Origin: Bordetella flabilis | GTDB taxonomy: Bacteria; Pseudomonadota; Gammaproteobacteria; Burkholderiales; Burkholderiaceae_B | Assembly (NCBI RefSeq): GCF_001676725.1 | Contig: NZ_CP016172.1 | Location: forward strand, 1,612,001 to 1,676,000 | Length of the DNA stretch: 64,000 nucleotides | Reading direction: 5' to 3' | Shown here: in pieces, positions 17,247 through 26,640 of the stretch | Position numbering within the stretch: the stretch's first letter is position 1 | Layout of the letters: the number at the start of each line of letters is the position of its first letter | Position numbers and translations under genes: made by a program | Notes under the pieces: generated by a model | The model's database searches: none | What the model was told of the DNA's origin: nothing | The model's input: only the letters and a program-made list of their open reading frames with translations

Positions 17247-18548
17247 ATGCATTTTGCGCCCCCAGGTATTTCCAAGCGCGTAGCAAAGCCGCTGATTATT
17301 GCAACCCTCGGCGCATTGCTGGTGGCCGGTTGTGGTGAACGCCCGCAAATGAACCCCGGTCCGCCGCAGGTCAGCGTCATTACGGTGCAGCCCGAGCGCA
17401 CGCCGCGCATCGCCGATCTGCCAGGCCGCGTGGACGCGGTGCGCGACGCCCAGATCCGCGCGCGCGTCACCGGCATCGTGCAGAAGATCACCTTCAAGCA
17501 GGGCGGGGACGTCAAGGAAAACGATCTGCTGTTCAAGATCGATCCGTCGCAATACAAGGCGGCCTACGACCAGGCCGCGGCCCAGTTGAAGCAGGCCCAG
17601 GCGGACCTGTTCAGCGCCAAGGCGCTGGCCGACCGCTATGCGCCGCTGGTCAAGGCGAATGCCGTCAGCAAGCAGGAATACGACAACGCGGTGGCCAGCT
17701 ATCGCCAGGCCGACGCGGCTGTCGCGGCGGCGAAGGCCAATGTGCAAAGCGCCTCGATCAACCTGGGCTATACCGACGTGGTATCGCCCATCAGCGGCCG
17801 CATCGGCAAACCGCTGGTGACCGAAGGCGCGTTGGTCGAGGCTTCTTCCGCCACGCAGATGGCCCTGGTTCAACAGCTCGATCCGATCTATGTGGACTTC
17901 ACCCAGTCCACGACGGATCTTGCAGCATTGCGCAAAGCCTTCGCGGGAGGCCAGTTGCAGAAGATAGGCAACGACGCGGCCCAGGCGCAGATCGTATTGG
18001 AAGACGGTTCCGAATATGCGCATGCGGGCAAGCTGCTCTTCACCGGTATCACGGTGGACCCGACCACCGGCCAGGTGAACCTGCGCGCCGAATTCCCCAA
18101 CCCGGATCAGGTGTTGTTGCCGGGCATGTACGTGCGCGTGCGGCTTACCCAGGGTATCGACGACCAGGCGTTGCTGGTGCCCCAGCAGGCCTTGCAGCGC
18201 ACCCCGGACGGCACGCAAAGCCTGATGCTGGTCAAGGACGGCAAGATCGACCAGGTCAGCGTCACCACAGGCGAAGCCATCAAGGGCCGGTGGGTCATCA
18301 ACAGCGGGCTCAAGGCAGGCGATGTGGTGGTGGTCGAGGGCTTCCAGAAGGTCCGCCCAGGCGCGCCCGTCAAGGTGTCGCAATGGAATGCCGGACAGCC
18401 GGCCGCACCGGCGGCCGGGCGGGGCGCGCCCGCCCAAGGCGCGCCGCAGGGGCAGCCCGGACAAGGCCCTGCCCCGCAACAAGGGCAAGGGCCGGCACCC
18501 GCAGGCCAGCCCGCTCCGTCGGCGCAGCCGTCCGGACAGAAGTCGTAA
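17247..18548 (+). CDS. RND efflux periplasmic adaptor (AcrA/MexA-like lipoprotein)
   Basis: The 433-residue lipoprotein (lipobox LLVAGC, Cys29) is a membrane-fusion protein. It contains a barrel-sandwich start (LPGRVDAVRDAQIRARVTG), a helical hairpin (about 100-165), the second lipoyl half (NLGYTDVVSPISGRIGKPLV) and a beta-barrel/membrane-proximal region (ITVDPTTGQVNLRAEFPN, LLPGMYVRVRL). The last 60 residues are a Pro/Gln/Ala/Gly-rich disordered tail that E. coli AcrA lacks. It links the inner-membrane pump to the outer-membrane channel. The start follows GAGAGG, and it is the first gene of the efflux operon. Confidence 0.94.
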   Translation: MHFAPPGISKRVAKPLIIATLGALLVAGCGERPQMNPGPPQVSVITVQPERTPRIADLPGRVDAVRDAQIRARVTGIVQKITFKQGGDVKENDLLFKIDPSQYKAAYDQAAAQLKQAQADLFSAKALADRYAPLVKANAVSKQEYDNAVASYRQADAAVAAAKANVQSASINLGYTDVVSPISGRIGKPLVTEGALVEASSATQMALVQQLDPIYVDFTQSTTDLAALRKAFAGGQLQKIGNDAAQAQIVLEDGSEYAHAGKLLFTGITVDPTTGQVNLRAEFPNPDQVLLPGMYVRVRLTQGIDDQALLVPQQALQRTPDGTQSLMLVKDGKIDQVSVTTGEAIKGRWVINSGLKAGDVVVVEGFQKVRPGAPVKVSQWNAGQPAAPAAGRGAPAQGAPQGQPGQGPAPQQGQGPAPAGQPAPSAQPSGQKS

Positions 18549-18611
18549 TGGAGCCGCGGCGCATGGCGCCGCGCTCTTGCTTCACGAGCATCGTCTCCAG
18601 GGTCTGCCCTC

Positions 18612-21600
18612 ATGCCGCAATTTTTTATCGATAGACCGATTTTTGCCTGGGTTGTCGCCCTGTTCATCCTGCTGGCCGGGATCCTGGCGATTCCCAACAT
18701 GCCGGTCTCGCAATATCCCAACGTTGCGCCGCCAGCCATCGAAATCACGGCAACCTATCCGGGCGCGTCGGCGAAGGAAGTCGCCGACTCCGTCACCAGC
18801 CTGATCGAAGACCAGCTCAACGGCGCCAAGGGCCTTCTGTACTACGAATCGGTGAGCGATTCGAACGGGCAGTCGACCATCACGGCGACTTTCGCGCCCG
18901 GACGCGATCCCGACCTGGCGCAGGTGGACGTGCAGAACCGCGTGGCCAACGTGACGGCACAATTGCCCGCCGCGGTGGCGCAGCAAGGCCTGCAGTTCCA
19001 GCAGACCAGTACCGGCTTCCTGATGATCGTCACGGTGTCGTCGACGGACGGCAGCCTCGACCAGACCGCGCTGGCGGATTATGTGACGCGCAATATCCAG
19101 AACCCGGTGTCCCGCGTGCCGGGCGTCGGCCAGTTCCAACTGTTCGCGGCGCCGCGCGCCATGCGTATCTGGGTCGATCCGCAGAAACTCGTGGGTTTCG
19201 GCCTCAGTATGTCGGACGTCAACCAGGCGATCGGCCAGCAGAACGTCCTGATCGCGGCGGGGAATATGGGTGGTCCGCCCAACCCGCGGGACCAGCGCAC
19301 CACGGCGACCGTGATCGCGAACGGCCAACTCGCGACGGTCGAAGGCTTCGGCAACCTTGTCCTGCGCGCCAATACGGACGGCTCGCTGGTGCGGGTGCGC
19401 GACGTCGCGCGCGTCGAGATCGGCGCGGACAACTACTTCTTCGGCGCCCGCCTGAACGGCAAGCCGACCGCCGCGTTCGCCATCATCCTGTCGCCCGATG
19501 CCAACGCGCTGGCCACGGCCAAGGGCGTGCGGGCCCAGATGCAGCAGCTGTCCAGCTACTTTCCCGCGAACATCCAGTACGCCATTCCGTATGACACCGC
19601 GCCCTATGTGGAGGTCTCGATCACCGATGTGATCCATACCCTGCTCGAAGCCATGGTGCTGGTGTTCCTGGTCATGTTCCTGTTCCTGCAGAACGTGCGC
19701 TACACCATCATTCCGGCGCTGGTCGTGCCGGTGGCCATGCTGGGCGCCTTCGCGGTCATGCTGGCGCTGGGCTTTTCCATCAACGTGCTGACCATGTTTG
19801 CCATGGTGCTGGCGATCGGCATCCTGGTGGACGACGCCATCGTGGTGGTGGAAAACGTCGAGCGGATCATGGCCACGGAAGGGCTGTCGCCCAAGGAGGC
19901 GACCTCGCGGGCGATGCCGCAGATTACCGGTGCCATCACCGGCATTACGCTGGTGCTGGTCAGCGTATTCCTGCCGCTGGCGTTCATGGGCGGATCCGTC
20001 GGCGTCATCTATCGCCAATTCGCGGTGGCCATGGCGGTGTCGATTTTCTTCTCCGCCTTCCTCGCGCTGAGCTTCACGCCCGCCTTGTGCGCCACCATCC
20101 TGAAGCCGCTGCCGCCGGACCACAACCATGCGCGGCGCGGATTTTTCGGTTGGTTCAACCGCCGTTTCGAGAGCGGGACGCACCACTACCAGAACTGGGT
20201 ATCGCGCATCCTGCACAAGGGCGGCCGCATGATGCTGGTCTACCTGATCCTGGTCCTGCTGCTGGGCTGGCTGTATTTCCGCATGCCTTCGTCCTTCCTG
20301 CCCGAGGAAGACCAGGGCTACGTGATCAGCAACATCGAGCTGCCGTCCGGGTCCAGCGCCAATCGCGCGGTGGATGTGCTGGAGCAGGTCGAGCAGTATT
20401 TCCTGTCGCAGCCCCAGGTCGAGAACATCATCGCGGTGCAGGGCTACAGCTTCAACGGCAACGGCCTGAATGCCGCCATCGCGTTCACCACGTTGAAGGA
20501 TTTCGACGAACGCAAGGCTCGCAACGACTCTGCACAGGCCGTCGCATTCGGGGCGCTCAATCATCTGTTGATGGGCATCCATGACGCCATGGTCTTCACC
20601 GTGATTCCGCCCGCCATTTCGTCCCTGGGTAATGCCACGGGTTTCGACTTCCGGCTGCAGGACCGCGCCAACGCCGGCACCGATGCGCTGGCCTCCGCGA
20701 CGGCGCAGCTGATGGGTATGGCGATGAAGAGTCCCGTGCTGTCCCAGGTGCGGATCTCCGGCCTGGGACCGAGCGCGCAACTGAGCCTGACCATAGACCG
20801 GGAGAAGGCGGCGGCGCTGGGCGTGAATTTCGGCGAGGCCGCCACGCTGGTGTCGACCGCGGTGGGCAGCGCGCTGATCAACAAGTTCCCCAACTTCGGC
20901 CGCATGCAGAACGTATGGGTGCAGGCCGATGCGCCGTACCGGATGCAGGTGGAAGACATCCTCAAGCTGAATGCCCGCAATAACGAAGGCGGCATGGTGC
21001 CCCTGTCCAGCTTCGTGACGGCCAAATGGGGCCAGGGCCCGGTGCAGATCGTGCGGTACAACAGCTACGAGGCCATTCGCATCAGCGGCGACGCCGCGCC
21101 GGGGCATACGAGCGGCGAGGCCATCCAGGAAATGCAGGACCTGGTGGCGCAACTGCCGCCCGGCTTCGGCTACGAGTGGAACGGCCTGTCCTATCAGCAG
21201 ATCCAGGCTTCGGGCCAGGCACCGATTCTGATGGGGCTTTCGCTGCTGGTGGTGTTCCTGGTGCTGGCCGCGCTGTACGAGAGCTGGGCGATCCCGCTGT
21301 CGGTCATGCTGGTGGTGCCGCTGGGCATGCTGGGCGCGGTGGCGCTGGTCAGCGCGATGGGCATGTCCAACGACGTGTATTTCCAGGTCGGCATGGTGAC
21401 CGTGATCGGCCTGGCCGCGAAGAACGCCATTCTTATCGTGGAGTTCGCGAAGGACCAGTACGCGCGCGGCGCGGGGCTTTACGAGGCGACGATCGAAGCG
21501 GCACGGCTGCGTTTCCGTCCCATCCTGATGACGTCGCTGGCCTTCATCCTGGGCGTCATCCCGCTGGCCATCGCCACGGGCGCGGGCGCGGCCAGCCAAC

Positions 21601-21818
21601 GTGCGGTCGGCCTGGGCGTGCTGGGCGGGATGCTCGCGGCGACGCCGTTCGCGGTGATCTTCGTGCCGACGTTCTTCGTGGTGGTCCTGGGCCTGTTCAA
21701 GACCAAGCCGCGCCTGCTGGGTGCGGAAGCCCGGGAATTTGAAGCGCAACAAGCGGCGAAGCGGGCCCGGGAAGCTGGAACAGCCACGCCCGCCGCCGAC
21801 GGTCAGGAGGGCAAATGA
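18612..21818 (+). CDS. RND multidrug efflux pump, inner-membrane transporter (AcrB/MexB-like, HAE1)
   Basis: The 1068-residue proton/drug antiporter begins with MPQFFIDRPIFAWVVALFI, typical of the HAE1 family. Helix 4 contains the proton-relay pair Asp-Asp in IGILVDDAIVVVENVERIM. Two large periplasmic loops and 12 membrane helices are present, and the protein ends with a short Ala-rich tail. Length is within the AcrB/MexB range (about 1030-1070). Typical substrates are hydrophobic antibiotics, dyes and detergents; specificity cannot be read from sequence. A 63-bp spacer after the adaptor gene contains a GC hairpin (around 18555-18572). Its stop overlaps the channel gene. Confidence 0.96.
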   Translation: MPQFFIDRPIFAWVVALFILLAGILAIPNMPVSQYPNVAPPAIEITATYPGASAKEVADSVTSLIEDQLNGAKGLLYYESVSDSNGQSTITATFAPGRDPDLAQVDVQNRVANVTAQLPAAVAQQGLQFQQTSTGFLMIVTVSSTDGSLDQTALADYVTRNIQNPVSRVPGVGQFQLFAAPRAMRIWVDPQKLVGFGLSMSDVNQAIGQQNVLIAAGNMGGPPNPRDQRTTATVIANGQLATVEGFGNLVLRANTDGSLVRVRDVARVEIGADNYFFGARLNGKPTAAFAIILSPDANALATAKGVRAQMQQLSSYFPANIQYAIPYDTAPYVEVSITDVIHTLLEAMVLVFLVMFLFLQNVRYTIIPALVVPVAMLGAFAVMLALGFSINVLTMFAMVLAIGILVDDAIVVVENVERIMATEGLSPKEATSRAMPQITGAITGITLVLVSVFLPLAFMGGSVGVIYRQFAVAMAVSIFFSAFLALSFTPALCATILKPLPPDHNHARRGFFGWFNRRFESGTHHYQNWVSRILHKGGRMMLVYLILVLLLGWLYFRMPSSFLPEEDQGYVISNIELPSGSSANRAVDVLEQVEQYFLSQPQVENIIAVQGYSFNGNGLNAAIAFTTLKDFDERKARNDSAQAVAFGALNHLLMGIHDAMVFTVIPPAISSLGNATGFDFRLQDRANAGTDALASATAQLMGMAMKSPVLSQVRISGLGPSAQLSLTIDREKAAALGVNFGEAATLVSTAVGSALINKFPNFGRMQNVWVQADAPYRMQVEDILKLNARNNEGGMVPLSSFVTAKWGQGPVQIVRYNSYEAIRISGDAAPGHTSGEAIQEMQDLVAQLPPGFGYEWNGLSYQQIQASGQAPILMGLSLLVVFLVLAALYESWAIPLSVMLVVPLGMLGAVALVSAMGMSNDVYFQVGMVTVIGLAAKNAILIVEFAKDQYARGAGLYEATIEAARLRFRPILMTSLAFILGVIPLAIATGAGAASQRAVGLGVLGGMLAATPFAVIFVPTFFVVVLGLFKTKPRLLGAEAREFEAQQAAKRAREAGTATPAADGQEGK

Positions 21819-23335
21819 TGAACGCCCTGGTATCCATTCGGCGCACGGCGCTGGGTACGGCCATGACGGCGGCCCTGGCGGGGTGCAGCCTGGCGCCGAC
21901 GTATGAGCGGCCAGCCGCGCCCATCCAGGCCGACTGGCCGGAACAGCCGAAAATCGTGTATTCCGGGTACGACAAGGCATCGACGGCCGGCACGCAGCCC
22001 GCTGCGGCGCTGTCGGGGGCCAGTGACGTGGCGGCCGCGGACATCGGCTGGCGCGAGTTTTTCCGCGATCCGCGCCTGCAGGCCCTGGTTGCCCTGTCAC
22101 TGCAGAACAACCGTGATCTGCGCGTCGCCGTGCAGCGTGTGGAAGTCGCGCGCGGACAGTGGGGCCAGCAACGGGGCCAGTTGTGGCCGGCCATCGGCGC
22201 CGGTGTGCAGGGAACGCGGCAGCGACTGCCGCGCGACCTGCGTCCGGGCGGGCCGGACAGCCAGTCCATCAGCAGCCAGTACCAGGCGGGACTGGGGCTG
22301 ACGACCTTCGAGATCGATCTGTTCGGTCGCTTGCGCAGCTTGTCCGAGGCGGCATACCAGCAGTTTCTCGCCACCGAGCAGGCCCAGCGCAGCGTGCAGA
22401 TTTCCCTGGTCGGCGAAGTGGCCCAGGCATATCTGAACCTGCGCGCCGCCGAGGTGCAGCTGGACCTGACACGCAAGACCCTGGACTCGCGCCAGGAGTC
22501 CTATGACCTGGTGAAGCGCCGCTTCGACGGTGGTGTCGCGTCCGAGCTGGACCTGAACCAGTCCAAGTCCCTGCTGGATTCCGCTTCGGCCGATCTGGCG
22601 CAATTGGCGCGCACGCAATCACAGGCGCTCAATGCGCTCGTGTTGCTGGTCGGCACGCCGTTGCCGGCCGATCTGCCGCCGCCGGCTCCCTTCGACAATG
22701 CCCAGGTCCTGGCGTCCATCCCGACCGGCTTGCCCTCGGCGCTGCTGGAACGGCGTCCCGACATCCTGGCGGCGGAGAACAGCCTGCGCGCGGCCAACGC
22801 CAATATTGGCGCGGCACGCGCGGCATTCTTCCCCACCATTTCGCTGACGGGCTTATTTGGCGTGGCCAGTCCTTCCTTGTCGGACCTGTTCAAAGGCGGC
22901 AACGGTTATTGGAGTTTCTCGCCGTCGATCACCACGCCGATTTTCGCCGGGGGCAGCATCCGCGCCGGCCTGGAAGTGGCGCGGGCGCAGGAGCGCATTG
23001 CCGTGGCGCAGTACGAGCAGTCCATCCAGCAGGCCTTCCAGGAGGTCTCAGACGCGCTGGCCGGCGAAGCGACCTACGGCGCGCAGGTGCAATCGCTGCG
23101 CGCCCTGGAGGCTTCCTCGGCTCGCACCCTGGAGTTGTCCAATCTGCGCTACAGCGGCGGTGTCGACAGCTATCTGCAAGTACAGAGCGCGCAGGTCGAC
23201 TACTTCGACGCCCAACTCGCCCTTGTGCAGACAGGGCTGGCATCGTTGCTCAACCGTGTGCAGTTGTACAAGGCGCTCGGTGGTGGGTGGAGCGAGACGA
23301 CCCAGACGGCGAAGGCGTCCCCCGGGGGCGGCTGA
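21815..23335 (+). CDS. RND efflux outer-membrane channel (OprM/NodT-type lipoprotein)
   Basis: The 506-residue protein has a lipoprotein signal (MTAALAGCSLAPTYERP, Cys24) and two repeats of the outer-membrane efflux protein domain (about 85-290 and 310-490). Motifs include YQAGLGLTTFEIDLFGRLRS, LLERRPDILAAENSLRAANA and NLRYSGGVDSYLQVQSAQ. It forms the trimeric exit duct of the pump. ATGA at 21815-21818 overlaps the pump stop codon; a second ATG at 21818 is an equally possible start. Confidence 0.94.
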   Translation: MMNALVSIRRTALGTAMTAALAGCSLAPTYERPAAPIQADWPEQPKIVYSGYDKASTAGTQPAAALSGASDVAAADIGWREFFRDPRLQALVALSLQNNRDLRVAVQRVEVARGQWGQQRGQLWPAIGAGVQGTRQRLPRDLRPGGPDSQSISSQYQAGLGLTTFEIDLFGRLRSLSEAAYQQFLATEQAQRSVQISLVGEVAQAYLNLRAAEVQLDLTRKTLDSRQESYDLVKRRFDGGVASELDLNQSKSLLDSASADLAQLARTQSQALNALVLLVGTPLPADLPPPAPFDNAQVLASIPTGLPSALLERRPDILAAENSLRAANANIGAARAAFFPTISLTGLFGVASPSLSDLFKGGNGYWSFSPSITTPIFAGGSIRAGLEVARAQERIAVAQYEQSIQQAFQEVSDALAGEATYGAQVQSLRALEASSARTLELSNLRYSGGVDSYLQVQSAQVDYFDAQLALVQTGLASLLNRVQLYKALGGGWSETTQTAKASPGGG

Positions 23336-23442
23336 GACCGCGGGCCAAGGGGGCTGCCGCCATCCCGCGGGCCTGCCGGTACTGCGATGCCCCGGCGGGC
23401 ACACAGCGCCACCGGAACACAATTTGCTGGACGCGAAGGATT

Positions 23443-23469
23443 GCGCGGCGAGCGGACCGCTCGCCGCGC
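23443..23469. terminator. GC-rich hairpin at the end of the efflux operon
   Basis: GCGCGGCGAGCG and CGCTCGCCGCGC form a perfect 12-bp stem with a GAC loop, 107 bp after the channel gene stop. There is no real T run, so it may act as a 3' end stabiliser or a weak terminator. Confidence 0.5.
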
Positions 23470-23520
23470 GGTCCCTTATTCGCGCCGCCCGACTAGCGGC
23501 GCCCGCGTCAAGGTGTTCCG

Positions 23521-24912
23521 ATGGCCGATACTCCAGCACTTTTGCGCGAAAGCGCTCAGCCTCCCTATCGTGCGTCCCCGGAGGGCGGGTTCCCGCTCCA
23601 GCGCCAGGCCGCGACGGCACCACACCGGGTGGTGATCGTCGGCGGCGGCGCCGGCGGTCTCGAGCTCGCCACCGAGCTGGGGCGCAAACATGGCCGCCAC
23701 CATGTCACCCTGATCGACAGCCGCACCTTGCATATCTGGAAGCCGACCCTGCACGAGGCCGCCGCCGGCACCCTCGATGTGCAGCAGGAGGGGCTGTCCT
23801 ACCTGATGCTGGCGAACTTATCGCATTTCAGCTTCGTCCTGGGCGCGATGCGCGGTGTCGACCGCGCGCGCCGCATGGTGCGCGTGGCGGCCGTGCCGAC
23901 GCCCAGCGGCGATGTACTGCTTCCGGAACGCGATATCCCCTACGACACGCTGGTGGTCGCGGTCGGCAGTACATCCAATTTCTTCGGGACGCGGGGTGCG
24001 CGCGAATACGCCATCACGCTCGATACGCCGGAATCCGCCGAGCAGTTCCGCCTGACAATGCTGCAGGCCATGGTGAAGGTGGACCAGGCCAAGGCCCGCG
24101 ATCCGGATGCCAAGCTGCATATCGCCATTGTGGGAGGCGGCGCCACGGGCGTGGAGCTGGCGGCCGAATTGCACGAGGCAAGCCGGCTGGTGGCCGCATA
24201 CGGCCTGTCGCATTTCGATCCGGGCCGGGATCTTGCCATCCGCATCATCGAAGGCGCTCCTCGCATCCTGGCGGCGTTGCCGGACAGGCTCGCGCGCGCC
24301 GCGCAGGAGCGCCTGACGCGCCTCGGGGTGGCGATAGAGTCAGGCTGCCTGGTGTCGGAAGTGACGCCCGATACGGTCGTCACCAAGGACGGCCGCACCT
24401 TTCCGGCGAACCTTTGCATGTGGGCGGCGGGCATCGAAGGGCCAGATGTACTTGCCTCGCTGGACCTGCCGCGCAACCGCGTCGGCCAACTGGAAGTGGA
24501 TGGCTTTCTGCAAACGCAGGATCCGCACATCCTGGCCTTTGGCGACTGCGCCGCTGCGCCACGCGCCGACGGAGGCACGGTCCCCGCGCGCGCGCAGGCG
24601 GCGCACCAGGAGGCGGCCTACCTGAAACGCCGCCTGGATGCCCGCATCGCGGGCCGGGCGGAACCCCGTGCGCCGTTCGTCTATAAGGACCGCGGGTCGC
24701 TGGTGGCGCTGGGGCGCGAACGCGGAGTCGGCAGCCTGATGGGGGCGCTGCTGGGGCGCGGCTTTTTCGTCAGCGGGACCATCGCGCGCTGGATGTACGC
24801 CAGTCTGCATCTGATGCATCACCGCACCGTGCTGGGTCTGTCACGGACGATATCCCTGGCGCTGGCGCGCCTGCTGACACGGCGGTCCCAGCCGCGCGTC
24901 AAACTGCATTGA
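23521..24912 (+). CDS. ndh: Type II NADH dehydrogenase (NDH-2 family FAD oxidoreductase)
   Basis: The 463-residue flavoprotein has two dinucleotide-binding folds: HRVVIVGGGAGGLELATELG for FAD (about residue 36) and IAIVGGGATGVELAAEL for NADH (about residue 201). The family's FGDCAAAPRADG motif is near residue 340, and the amphipathic C-terminal region (FFVSGTIARWMYASLHLMHH) is expected to sit on the inner membrane. NDH-2 passes electrons from NADH to ubiquinone without pumping protons. The first 30 residues are an unusual extension; the ATG at 23521 is the only convenient start, but a shorter N-terminus is possible. Confidence 0.87.
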   Translation: MADTPALLRESAQPPYRASPEGGFPLQRQAATAPHRVVIVGGGAGGLELATELGRKHGRHHVTLIDSRTLHIWKPTLHEAAAGTLDVQQEGLSYLMLANLSHFSFVLGAMRGVDRARRMVRVAAVPTPSGDVLLPERDIPYDTLVVAVGSTSNFFGTRGAREYAITLDTPESAEQFRLTMLQAMVKVDQAKARDPDAKLHIAIVGGGATGVELAAELHEASRLVAAYGLSHFDPGRDLAIRIIEGAPRILAALPDRLARAAQERLTRLGVAIESGCLVSEVTPDTVVTKDGRTFPANLCMWAAGIEGPDVLASLDLPRNRVGQLEVDGFLQTQDPHILAFGDCAAAPRADGGTVPARAQAAHQEAAYLKRRLDARIAGRAEPRAPFVYKDRGSLVALGRERGVGSLMGALLGRGFFVSGTIARWMYASLHLMHHRTVLGLSRTISLALARLLTRRSQPRVKLH

Positions 24913-24922
24913 GGGGACGGCC

Positions 24923-25255
24923 ATGGACACCATCGTGATACTCCGCTTCGAAACCTATGACGACGCCATGCGTGCCCGCGATGGCGTCGTGCACCGGCAT
25001 GCCGCCGACCTGATCGAGGCGCGCGTCGAGCTGCGCGACGACGAGGCGGGGCCGACACAGGGCAATTTCGTGACGGGCAACAAGCTTCATGACGGCAAGC
25101 AGACGGGCGAATACGCCGAGCAATTCAAGAATCCCTGCATCGGCGGGCCCGTGCTGGTTATCGCCGATTGCCATGATCCCGAGGCTGCGCAACGCGTGAC
25201 GGAATTTCTGACCGCGCTGGGAGGCCGGGAGCTGGAGTTCCCCGCGACGCCCTGA
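24923..25255 (+). CDS. Small protein of unknown function (110 aa)
   Basis: I do not recognise this protein. It is soluble and acidic, starting MDTIVILRFETYDDAMRARD, with a central TQGNFVTGNKLHDGK and ending in a conserved-looking VLVIADCHDPEAAQRVTEFL. The layout suggests a small alpha/beta fold. It starts 10 bp after the NDH-2 gene with GAGGGGAC as Shine-Dalgarno, so the two are probably co-transcribed. Confidence 0.7.
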   Translation: MDTIVILRFETYDDAMRARDGVVHRHAADLIEARVELRDDEAGPTQGNFVTGNKLHDGKQTGEYAEQFKNPCIGGPVLVIADCHDPEAAQRVTEFLTALGGRELEFPATP

Positions 25256-25330
25256 AACGCGGGTGCCGGTACGACCCTTGCATCGATATTCCTGCCACTG
25301 CGCGGCGCAGGGCCTTACAAGGAGATATCG

Positions 25331-25540
25331 ATGAACGACGACAAGCGCCACGATTCCACCCCCAAGCAACCTCTGCCCTCCAAGGGCGAAGGGGCGCATC
25401 CCGCGGCGTCCGATGAACCGATCCGGAGCCGCAGTGCCGATCCTGGCCAAAGCAGCTATGGCGGCTTCTCCGGCGAGGATCCCCGCCACCAGGCGCAAGA
25501 CATCAAGGATGACGCCAAATCCGGCACGAAGCAGAAGTAA
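25331..25540 (+). CDS. Small hydrophilic protein of unknown function (69 aa)
   Basis: The protein is highly charged and appears disordered: rich in Lys, Asp, Ser, Pro and Gly, with no hydrophobic core. The start has a near-perfect Shine-Dalgarno sequence (AAGGAGAT, 25319-25326), so it is probably strongly translated. It lies 75 bp after the previous gene and ends just before a terminator. Disordered proteins of this kind are often stress-related, but nothing here proves that. Confidence 0.65.
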   Translation: MNDDKRHDSTPKQPLPSKGEGAHPAASDEPIRSRSADPGQSSYGGFSGEDPRHQAQDIKDDAKSGTKQK

Positions 25541-25544
25541 AAAT

Positions 25545-25580
25545 CCAAAAAAGAAGGCCACTGCGTGAGCGGTGGCCTTT
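25545..25580. terminator. Bidirectional intrinsic terminator
   Basis: AAGGCCACTGC and GCGGTGGCCTT (25554-25578) form an 11-bp stem with one G-T pair and a GTGA loop. Read on the minus strand the hairpin is followed by TTCTTTTTTGG and more T, a strong termination signal. In the plus direction only a short T run follows. Confidence 0.7.
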
Positions 25581-25598
25581 GAAGGCTCGTGTGTGGGT

Positions 25599-25799
25599 CT
25601 AGAACGTACCAGCTGCAATGAATACAACGGTTCGACCCGCGAAGGAAATTAGCACTGCAGTGTTGAACGTCCCTAACCGACCTGCTTCAATTCGTAACCT
25701 CAGCAGCAGCGCGGCCATACGTCCGCCCAGCCGTAGCGTGACTGCTTTGCGGGGGCCCCGACCCGCCGCACACTGCCGCGCCTCAGGCAGGGGATACAT
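25599..25799 (-). CDS. Possible small basic membrane protein (66 aa)
   Basis: This open frame ends 20 bp before a terminator that is strongest on the same strand, which is the main argument for it. The product would be basic and Leu-rich (MAALLLRLRIEAG) and end with a hydrophobic stretch (TAVLISFAGRTVVFIAAGTF). There is no good ribosome-binding site at the ATG, and an internal Met (LGGRMAALLL) could be the start. I recognise no family. Confidence 0.3.
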   Translation of the reverse strand: MYPLPEARQCAAGRGPRKAVTLRLGGRMAALLLRLRIEAGRLGTFNTAVLISFAGRTVVFIAAGTF

Positions 25800-26255
25800 A
25801 TTAAGTAACGAGAGACCTGACGCAGCGGGTCCGTACTCCCCACCCTAAGGACCATCCACAGGAATGAAAGACCGCCCGCGCCAACGTGTTTGCGTGCGGA
25901 TTGGGTCGCCTGTCCATCGAAAAGTGACGCCGGGAATTTTTGTTTTTTTGCGGGCCGCAGCGGCTGGATGGCAGGCCGCAGGGAAGGCCTTGGCAGCGAT
26001 CGTTTATTGCATGTATTCCGTAAGCGCTACAAAAGCGGTAAGCGGTGCCGATCCGTAACTTCACTGCTAAAGCGGGCGCCCCCGCCGTCGGGCGAGCGCC
26101 GCGCGAACCGTGCGTCTACGACCGTGGTCGGAAGACCAACTGCCGGGGTATGCACCGTCCTTGGGTGACAGGCCTCAGGCAAGGGGAATCCCTCGAATAC
26201 GCCGCGTGGGCACGTCCGTTGCCTTATCGAAGTTACTTACCAATGGGGGCGCACG

Positions 26256-26522
26256 ATGAGCGACGAACGCAAAGGGGAACGCAAGCCGAGGGGCTTTGCA
26301 GCGATGGATCCGGAGATGCTGCGAGGGATCGCGGCGCAAGGGGGCCGCGCCGCACACGCGATGGGAAAGGCGCATCGCTTCGACTCGCATGAGGCCAAGC
26401 TGGCCGCCGCCAAGCGGCATGCGACCAGGACCAGCAAGGACGACACGACCTCCGATGAGCGGGCCGGGGAGCGGGAAACCGCCACCGCGGACGTCGACGG
26501 CGGCGGCGAGCAAAAGGGCTGA
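26256..26522 (+). CDS. KGG-motif stress-induced protein (Con-10/GsiB-like)
   Basis: The 88-residue hydrophilic protein contains one clear KGG repeat: RGFAAMDPEMLRGIAAQGG followed by RAAHAMGKAHRFDSHEAKLA. Related proteins (GsiB, con-10, YciG) carry several repeats and accumulate under stress or desiccation. The C-terminal third is charged and disordered (DDTTSDERAGERETATADVD). It stands alone after a long gene-poor stretch. The function of the motif is not known in detail. Confidence 0.8.
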   Translation: MSDERKGERKPRGFAAMDPEMLRGIAAQGGRAAHAMGKAHRFDSHEAKLAAAKRHATRTSKDDTTSDERAGERETATADVDGGGEQKG

Positions 26523-26640
26523 TAGACGCGGCGGCACGACGCGGCGTGCCAGCGCCTCGTCGAGGCGGTGGCGCGCCCACGTGGCCGATAACCGTGGCGG
26601 ATAACCGGGACGGGTAGTGCCAGTCCGCGTATCGGCACCA

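Larger units (their letters stand above)
25541..26255. other. 715-bp region with few supported genes
   Basis: The first part holds a bidirectional terminator and a possible minus-strand micro-gene (25599-25799). From about 25800 to 26255 I find no open frame with a good start, ribosome site or family similarity on either strand. Base composition is more even than in neighbouring genes, and there is a run of seven T near 25945. Confidence 0.5.

Noticed and set aside
18582..22100. A 1172-codon open frame on the minus strand opposite the RND pump
   Set aside because: It is the antisense mirror of a strongly conserved pump gene; its translation is His/Arg/Gly-rich with no motif. Such frames arise from high G+C third positions.
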